Below, in pieces: positions 59,315 through 64,000 of a stretch of 64,000 bases of DNA. The DNA comes from Rhodospirillaceae bacterium (GTDB lineage Bacteria; Pseudomonadota; Alphaproteobacteria; Bin65). Location of the stretch: the NCBI GenBank assembly GCA_028819475.1, contig JAPPLJ010000008.1, forward strand, positions 88,793 through 152,792, in the 5' to 3' direction. The notes below the pieces were generated by a model. The model saw only the letters and a program-made list of their open reading frames with translations, was not told the DNA's origin and ran no database searches. Position 1 is the stretch's first letter. The number at the start of each line of letters is the position of its first letter. The position numbers were made by a program, and so were the translations under genes.

Positions 59315-59436
59315 GCGCGGATTTCGCGCCAACAGTCGTTGCAACCGCCCCGCCGTTGCGCCGGTTCCGGGGCTTGCCTATAAGCGCCCTGCCGTCCTCG
59401 CCGCCACCACGCTCCGCAACCCGATGGGAAACCCGC

Positions 59437-60654
59437 ATGCCCGGTCCGCTGGAAGGACTCCGCGTTTTCGACCTGACCCGCATCCTCGCCGGGCCGACCG
59501 CGACCCAGGTTCTGGCCGACCTCGGCGCCGACGTCATCAAGGTCGAGCGGCCCGGCACCGGCGACGACGTGCGCGGCTGGGGCCCGCCCTTCCTGAAGGA
59601 CGCAGACGGCGAAGAACTCCTCAACGACAGCGTCTATTTCAACGCGGCGAACCGCAACAAGCGCTCGGTCACGATCAACCTGGCGACGCCGGAAGGGCAG
59701 GGCCTGGCCCGGCGCATGATCGCGCAGTGCGATATCCTGTTCGAGAACTACAAGACCGGCGCGCTGGCGAAATACGGCCTCGCCTACGACGATCTCAAGG
59801 ACGAATTTCCGGGTTTGATCTACTGCTCGCTCACCGGCTTCGGCCATACGGGCCCGTACGCCCCGCGCAGCGGCATCGACCTGGTCATCCAGGCGACCGG
59901 CGGCATCATGTCGATCACCGGACCGGAGAGCCAAGAGCCGTGCAAAGTCGGCGTCGGCGTGGCCGACCTGATGTGCGGCCTTTACTGCAACGTCGGAATC
60001 CTGGCCGCGCTGCGCCATCGCGACCGCACCGGCGAGGGACAGCACCTCGACATGGCCCTGCTCGATTCCCAGGTCGCCTGGCTGGTCAACGAGGGCATGA
60101 ACTATCTGCACACCGGCGAATCGCCCAGGGCCTGGGGCTCGGCCCATGTCTCGATCGTGCCCTACCAGGCATTCCCGGCGTCGGACGGGCGCTTCATCCT
60201 GGCCGTCGGGACGGACCGGCAGTTCGTCGCGTTTGCCCGATTCGCCGACGCGCCGGAGCTGGCCGAGGATCCGCGATTTACGACCAACGCGCTCAGGGTG
60301 CGCAACCGGGCCGCCTGTGTCGAGGCGGTCTCGGCGCTGACCCGCGGGCTTCCGCGCAGCCATTGGCTCGAGGGCCTGCCGCCGCTCGGCGTGCCGGTGG
60401 CGCCGGTCAACAGCATCGGCGAGACCTTCGACGATCCGCAGGTCCGCTCGCGCGACATGGTCGTGGAGATTCCCCACAGCGCGACCGGCAAGGCCGAACC
60501 CTACATCGCCAGCCCGCTCAAGCTGTCGAAGACGCCGCCGGAATACACGCGCCCGGCGCCGACCGTCGGCGAGCATACCGAAGAGGTGCTCGGCGAACTG
60601 CTGGAACTGGACGAAGCGGCGGTTGCCGCGCTGCGCTGCAAAGGCGTGGTATAA
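59437..60654 (+). CDS. Class III CoA-transferase (CaiB/BaiF family)
   Basis: 405 aa. GPLEGLRVFDLTRILAGPTATQVLADLGADVIKVERPGTGDDVRGWGPPF is the family N-terminus. FENYKTGALAKYGLAYDDLKDEFPGLIYCSLTGFGHTGPYAPRSGIDLVIQATGG includes the catalytic Asp (~148), and later GVPVAPVNSIGETFDDPQVRSRDMVVEI. It moves CoA between carboxylic acids; relatives act on formate/oxalate, succinate or bile acids, and the substrate here cannot be told. Start ATG at MPGPLEGL; the upstream frame overlaps DUF429. Confidence 0.9.
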   Translation: MPGPLEGLRVFDLTRILAGPTATQVLADLGADVIKVERPGTGDDVRGWGPPFLKDADGEELLNDSVYFNAANRNKRSVTINLATPEGQGLARRMIAQCDILFENYKTGALAKYGLAYDDLKDEFPGLIYCSLTGFGHTGPYAPRSGIDLVIQATGGIMSITGPESQEPCKVGVGVADLMCGLYCNVGILAALRHRDRTGEGQHLDMALLDSQVAWLVNEGMNYLHTGESPRAWGSAHVSIVPYQAFPASDGRFILAVGTDRQFVAFARFADAPELAEDPRFTTNALRVRNRAACVEAVSALTRGLPRSHWLEGLPPLGVPVAPVNSIGETFDDPQVRSRDMVVEIPHSATGKAEPYIASPLKLSKTPPEYTRPAPTVGEHTEEVLGELLELDEAAVAALRCKGVV

Positions 60655-60668
60655 GCGGCGGCCGCCCC

Positions 60669-61025
60669 TCAAAGCTGCCGGTTGACCGCCGCCGTGGCGG
60701 CGTCCGACAGGCGCTGGCCCTCGAAGACGTAGCCGACCGCAACTTTCCGGCCGCGCGGGTAGAAGCAGCTGGCCAGCTTGCGGGTATTGTTCTGGATATA
60801 GGTCAGCGTCACGTCGGTGACCTTTTGACCGTCGACCGTCCGCGCGGCCTCGGCGCTGTCGTCCACACTGTATTTTGCGGTGTTGGGGCCGGTCCGGACC
60901 AGCACCGCCAGCGCCTTTTCGCACTGCGCCACTTCGGCAGACGAGAAGACGCCGCCGGTGGACGCGCAGGCGCCGAGCAGCATTGCGGACAGCGGCGCCA
61001 GGATCGGCAATGGAAGAATACGCAT
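60669..61025 (-). CDS. Small lipoprotein, 118 aa
   Basis: Signal MRILPLPILAPLSAMLLGAC with lipobox LLGAC (Cys20), so an outer- or inner-membrane lipoprotein. The mature part contains EVAQCEKALAVLVRTGPNTAKYSVDDSAEAARTVDGQKVTDVTLTYIQNNTRKLASCFYPRGRKVAVGYVFEGQRLS; no family recognised. Two internal Cys could form a disulfide. Convergent with the CoA-transferase (14-base gap). Confidence 0.7.
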   Translation of the reverse strand: MRILPLPILAPLSAMLLGACASTGGVFSSAEVAQCEKALAVLVRTGPNTAKYSVDDSAEAARTVDGQKVTDVTLTYIQNNTRKLASCFYPRGRKVAVGYVFEGQRLSDAATAAVNRQL

Positions 61026-61141
61026 TCGGAGCCTCGAACGGCAGCAACCCGTCTTGGGAATATGCGGAACGGGCGGCCGATGTGCAATCCCGCGCTGCAC
61101 AGAACGGCGGCGGTGCCCTGCGTCACGCCCGCGAGGTCCGA

Positions 61142-62218
61142 TCATCCGGCGCCTGCAAGCTCCGAGAACCGCGCAGCGCCCAGCCCGGTCGCTGTCGCAG
61201 CGGCCTGCAATTCGGACCACGTCGTTTCGTCGATCCCGATGCCGGCGCGGCTGCGTTCGGCCTTGTGCAGGCGCTCCGGCTCGCCCGCGACCAGCACCGG
61301 CTCGGACGGGTCGGCCGGCGGCGAAGCCTTGACCCAATCGACCACGGCGGCGGCTTCGGCGAGGAACGGCCCGCGACCGGCCAGCCGCTCCGGATCGATG
61401 ACGATGGTGAGCATGTTGTTGCGGATGCCGGCGTCGCGCCCGCGCTCCGGCCGGATCGTCATGCCGCCGGTGAGCGCCGCGCCCAGCAGTTCGGCCATCA
61501 GCGCGAGCCCGTAGCCCTTGTGATCGCCCATCGGCGTCATGGCGCCGGTCGGATCGGTGAACATGACCGAGGGATCGTCCGTCGGCCGGCCGGCGCTGTC
61601 GATCAGCAGGCCGTCGTCCATCCGGCGGCCTTCGTTCATGGCGACCCGGACCTTGCCGAGCGCGACCTTGCTGGTGGCGAAATCCAGGACGATCGCCGGC
61701 TTGTCTCCGGCGGCGGGCACGGCGATGCAGACCGGGTTGGTCAGGAACCGGGCGTCGGCGCCGCGGAACGGCGCGACGGTCGCCTCGTGGCCGCCGACAT
61801 TGACGAACTGGATGGAGACCATGCCGGCATCGGCGCAGGCCTCGCCATAGGTGCCGACCCGCCCGATATGGTGCGCCAGGATCAGGCCGCTGACCGCGAC
61901 GCCCAGCTCCCGCGCCCGTTCGACCGTCCGCCGGGTGATTTCCAGCGCCGCGACCTGGCCGTGACCGCCGCCGGCGTCGCAGACCAGGAACGGCCCGTCG
62001 TCGCGCAGGGTCTCGAGCGGCCGGTTGAGGGCGAGCGTGCCGGCCTGCCAGTTCCGCACATAAAGCGGCATCATGCCGACGCCGTGGCTGTCATGGCCTT
62101 TCAAATTGGCCTCGACCAGATGATCGGCCACGATTTCCGCTTCGGCGTCGCCGCTGCCCATCGCGGCGAGCATGGCCTTGACGGCGATTTTGAGGCTGGC
62201 GTGCGGCACGGTCGGCAT
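61142..62218 (-). CDS. Ldh family NAD(P)-dependent 2-hydroxyacid dehydrogenase
   Basis: 358 aa, malate/L-lactate dehydrogenase family (type 2, not Rossmann). MPTVPHASLKIAVKAMLAAMG, ANLKGHDSHGVGMMPLYVRNWQAG with the catalytic His, VDFAT-like segment (VLDFATSKVALGKVRVA), and GDHKGYGLALMAELLGAALTGG are typical. Members oxidise malate, sulfolactate, ureidoglycolate or similar. Divergent from the FMN oxidase with only 58 bases between starts. Confidence 0.9.
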   Translation of the reverse strand: MPTVPHASLKIAVKAMLAAMGSGDAEAEIVADHLVEANLKGHDSHGVGMMPLYVRNWQAGTLALNRPLETLRDDGPFLVCDAGGGHGQVAALEITRRTVERARELGVAVSGLILAHHIGRVGTYGEACADAGMVSIQFVNVGGHEATVAPFRGADARFLTNPVCIAVPAAGDKPAIVLDFATSKVALGKVRVAMNEGRRMDDGLLIDSAGRPTDDPSVMFTDPTGAMTPMGDHKGYGLALMAELLGAALTGGMTIRPERGRDAGIRNNMLTIVIDPERLAGRGPFLAEAAAVVDWVKASPPADPSEPVLVAGEPERLHKAERSRAGIGIDETTWSELQAAATATGLGAARFSELAGAG

Positions 62219-62276
62219 GGCAGGACACTCGCAGATTTCCCGGAACAGGTGGCCGGCCGGGGCGCCGGCGGTAAGG

Positions 62277-63434
62277 ATGGCCGGACTTTCCCGCATTTTG
62301 ACGATTGCCGACATGCGCGAGGCGGCGCAGCGCCGGCTGCCCAGGGTGATCTTCGATTTCGTCGACGGCGCCGCCGAAGACGAGCTGGGCAAGGCGCGAA
62401 ACACCGATGCGCTCGACGCCGTGCAGGTAACGCCGAACTACCTGGTCGATATCCGCGAGCGAAGCCAGAAGAAGGACCTGTTCGGGCAGACCTGGGACCG
62501 CCCGGTCGGGATCGCGCCGACCGGCATGAGCAACCTGCTGTGGCCCGACGCGGACCTGTGCCTGGCGCGCGCCGCCCTGGCGGCCAACGTGCCCTATATC
62601 GTCAGCACCGCAGCGACGACATCGATCGAGGATATCGGCAGGGCGACCGAGGGCCGGTTCTGGTTCCAGCTCTACGCCCAGAGCGACCGGGAAACCAACC
62701 TGGACCTGATCCGCCGGGCGCGCGAGGCGGACGCGCAGGCGCTGGTGCTCACCGTCGACGCGCCATGGCCCGGCAAGCGCGAGCGCGACCTGCGCAACGG
62801 CTTCAGCGTGCCGTTCAGGATGACGCCGAAAACGGTGCTCGACGGCGCCCTGCATCCGCGCTGGGCGCTGCGCTTCCTCGCCGGTCCGGCGCCGCGCCTC
62901 GCCACCATCGCCGCCTACGCCCCGGAGGGCGCCACCGCCGGGACGCTGGCGGCCTTCATGGTGGCGCGGATCTCGCAGACCCTGACCTGGGACGATCTCG
63001 CCTGGCTTCGCGACGCCTGGGACAGGCCTTTCATCCTGAAGGGGCTGCAATCCGCCGCCGACGCCGCCCGCGCGAAGGCGCTGGGGGTGAACGGCATCAT
63101 CGTCTCGAATCACGGCGGGCGGCAGCTCGATGCCGCGCCGGCGCCGGTCAGCGTCCTGCCCGCGATCCGCGCCGCCGTCGGGCCGGAGATGGCCCTGATC
63201 CTGGACAGCGGCATCCGGCGCGGCTCCCATATCGGCCGGGCGCTGGCGCTCGGCGCCGACTTCACGCTGGTCGGCCGTGCGACGCTGTACGGCGTCGCCG
63301 CCGCCGGCCGGCCCGGCGCCGCCCGTTCGCTCGATATCCTGCGCGACGAACTCGACCGCTTCCAGGCCCAGACCGGCTGCCCGGACATCGGCGACATCGG
63401 AAAGCTGGAGGCCGCGCTGCCGGCAGCAGCGTAA
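62277..63434 (+). CDS. FMN-dependent alpha-hydroxy-acid oxidase/dehydrogenase
   Basis: 385 aa TIM-barrel flavoprotein of the lactate/glycolate oxidase family. ADMREAAQRRLPRVIFDFVDGAAEDE at the N-terminus, GIAPTGMSNLLWPDADLCLARAA, FWFQLYAQSD, LTVDAPWPGKRERDLRNG, the catalytic His-Gly-Gly in VSNHGGRQLD (~277) with its Arg, and LDSGIRRGSHIGRALALGADFTLVGRATLYG for FMN phosphate. Start at MAGLSRILTIADM; the ribosome site is weak and longer frames overlap the divergent gene. Confidence 0.9.
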   Translation: MAGLSRILTIADMREAAQRRLPRVIFDFVDGAAEDELGKARNTDALDAVQVTPNYLVDIRERSQKKDLFGQTWDRPVGIAPTGMSNLLWPDADLCLARAALAANVPYIVSTAATTSIEDIGRATEGRFWFQLYAQSDRETNLDLIRRAREADAQALVLTVDAPWPGKRERDLRNGFSVPFRMTPKTVLDGALHPRWALRFLAGPAPRLATIAAYAPEGATAGTLAAFMVARISQTLTWDDLAWLRDAWDRPFILKGLQSAADAARAKALGVNGIIVSNHGGRQLDAAPAPVSVLPAIRAAVGPEMALILDSGIRRGSHIGRALALGADFTLVGRATLYGVAAAGRPGAARSLDILRDELDRFQAQTGCPDIGDIGKLEAALPAAA

Positions 63435-63485
63435 CCGCCGGCCCGCTTCCGCAGCCGGACGGGGCACCCTGCGGGATATGCCGAT

Positions 63486-63518
63486 GCGTCATGAAATGTC
63501 ATGATTCGTCATGATTCG
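63486..63518. repeat. Cluster 1 of phased 10-bp TCATGA repeats
   Basis: GCG followed by three tandem 10-mers starting at 63489, 63499 and 63509: TCATGAAATG, TCATGATTCG, TCATGATTCG. Each begins with the palindrome TCATGA, one helical turn apart. Confidence 0.75.
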
Positions 63519-63764
63519 TGGCGGTATCCTCCTCCGTTGCGCATCCGCAGCCCGGCCTCAATTCTGAGACAGACCGGTCTATCTTTCGCGTTTTTTTCGC
63601 CACCGATCCGCTTTTTCCGGCGTGGAATCCGCAGAAATCCGCCATTTCCGTTCCGGAATTTATGCCCAACAAAAACAAGGTGTGTATAATTTCCCAAATT
63701 GCCGACATCGGACGGCCGCGCGGCGGCGGCGCGACCGCGGCGCCGGAAAGGCGGCTTTGGGCAG

Positions 63765-63797
63765 GCGTCAGGAAATGTCATGATTCGTCATGTTTCT
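63765..63797. repeat. Cluster 2 of phased 10-bp TCATGA repeats
   Basis: Same 33-base unit as cluster 1 with three mismatches: GCG, then TCAGGAAATG, TCATGATTCG, TCATGTTTCT at 63768, 63778 and 63788. Direct orientation, 279 bases from cluster 1; the core of 21 bases (63772-63792) is identical to 63493-63513. Confidence 0.75.
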
Positions 63798-63831
63798 CCG
63801 TTTCCGGCCAAATTCTGGGCTTCAATGCGTC

Positions 63832-63867
63832 CCCCCTCCCCTTGGGGGAGGGGGTTAGGGGGAGGGG
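63832..63867 (+). repeat. GGGGGAGGGG repeat with G-quadruplex pattern
   Basis: CCCCCTCCCC (63832-63841) is followed by GGGGGAGGGGG (63844-63854), TTA, and GGGGGAGGGG (63858-63867). The G-rich strand has four runs of at least four G with loops A, TTA and A; the C-rich arm can also pair with either G block as a hairpin. It resembles dispersed intergenic repeats seen in many proteobacteria. Confidence 0.65.
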
Positions 63868-63920
63868 TCCGTTGGCGTCGCCGCAGACCTTGAACCCGAC
63901 ATCGGCGCGGCGGCGGACGC

Positions 63921-64000
<80 letters not shown>

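Larger units (their letters stand above)
63435..63920. other. Gene-poor terminal region
   Basis: No credible gene; a 90-codon minus-strand frame (63509-63781) has biased, low-complexity content and begins and ends in the repeat clusters. The stretch is less GC-rich than its surroundings. It has a TATAAT at 63685-63690 without a good -35, and contains the repeats listed next. Confidence 0.6.

Noticed and set aside
60875..63514. 879-codon plus-strand frame over the Ldh gene and the hydroxyacid oxidase
   Set aside because: Wrong register for the oxidase and antisense to Ldh; no recognisable protein.
63509..63781. 90-codon minus-strand ORF in the terminal gap
   Set aside because: Starts and ends inside the repeat clusters, Arg/Gly-rich, no ribosome site or family; treated as chance.
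63486..63797. CRISPR array or att sites
   Set aside because: Repeats are 10-mers in two clusters without regular spacers, no cas or integrase gene is present in the window.

Overview
The window is a GC-rich (about 65%) chromosomal segment of an alphaproteobacterium, most likely an uncultured Rhodospirillales-like lineage; that placement is inferred. It rests on the run secE-nusG-rplKAJL-rpoBC-rpsLG-fusA-tuf directly upstream of the complete S10/spc/alpha ribosomal clusters, a short-LID adenylate kinase, an ATP12-type F1-ATPase chaperone, the rarA/rluC block after rplQ, and the guaB-rsmB-guaA block. The final 80 bases are almost pure G and look like a read or assembly artefact, so the right edge is probably a contig end.

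Left part (1-10 kb): the end of lpxD, a hypothetical gene with mgtE, tRNA-Leu(GAG), lipB, a MaoC-type hydratase, acylphosphatase, both subunits of an acyl-CoA (probably propionyl-CoA) carboxylase, a DOPA-dioxygenase-like protein, and a yceI/cytochrome b561 pair behind a good promoter.

Middle (10-48.4 kb): one leftward superoperon of about 38 kb. In transcription order: tRNA-Tyr, tRNA-Gly, tuf (copy 2), tRNA-Trp, secE, nusG, rplK, rplA, rplJ, rplL, rpoB, rpoC, rpsL, rpsG, fusA, tuf (copy 1), the S10, spc and alpha clusters with secY, adk and rpoA, rplQ, then rarA, a 28-codon ORF, an RluC-type synthase, an AsmA-like protein and the ATP12 chaperone. It supplies ribosomes, RNA polymerase, elongation factors and the secretion channel together. 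The transcript is punctuated by hairpins after rplL, after rpoC, in the rpsL leader, between tuf and rpsJ, and before tRNA-Trp. Internal sigma70-like promoters precede rpsL, rpsM and tRNA-Trp. The two tuf genes appear identical over about 1.2 kb.

Right part (48.5-63.4 kb): rlmB (possibly leaderless), an amidohydrolase, an SDR dehydrogenase, guaA, a GNAT acetyltransferase, an RsmB-like rRNA methyltransferase, guaB, a zeta-class GST/MaiA, a Tat-exported alpha/beta hydrolase, a DUF429 protein, a class III CoA-transferase, a small lipoprotein, and a divergent pair of 2-hydroxyacid oxidoreductases (NAD(P)-type Ldh and an FMN oxidase). The last 560 bases carry no convincing gene. They hold two clusters of phased 10-bp TCATGA repeats, a G-quadruplex-type GGGGGAGGGG repeat and the poly-G end.

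I found no CRISPR array, transposase, prophage or defence system. The most interesting signals are regulatory structures and repeats, not new protein systems.
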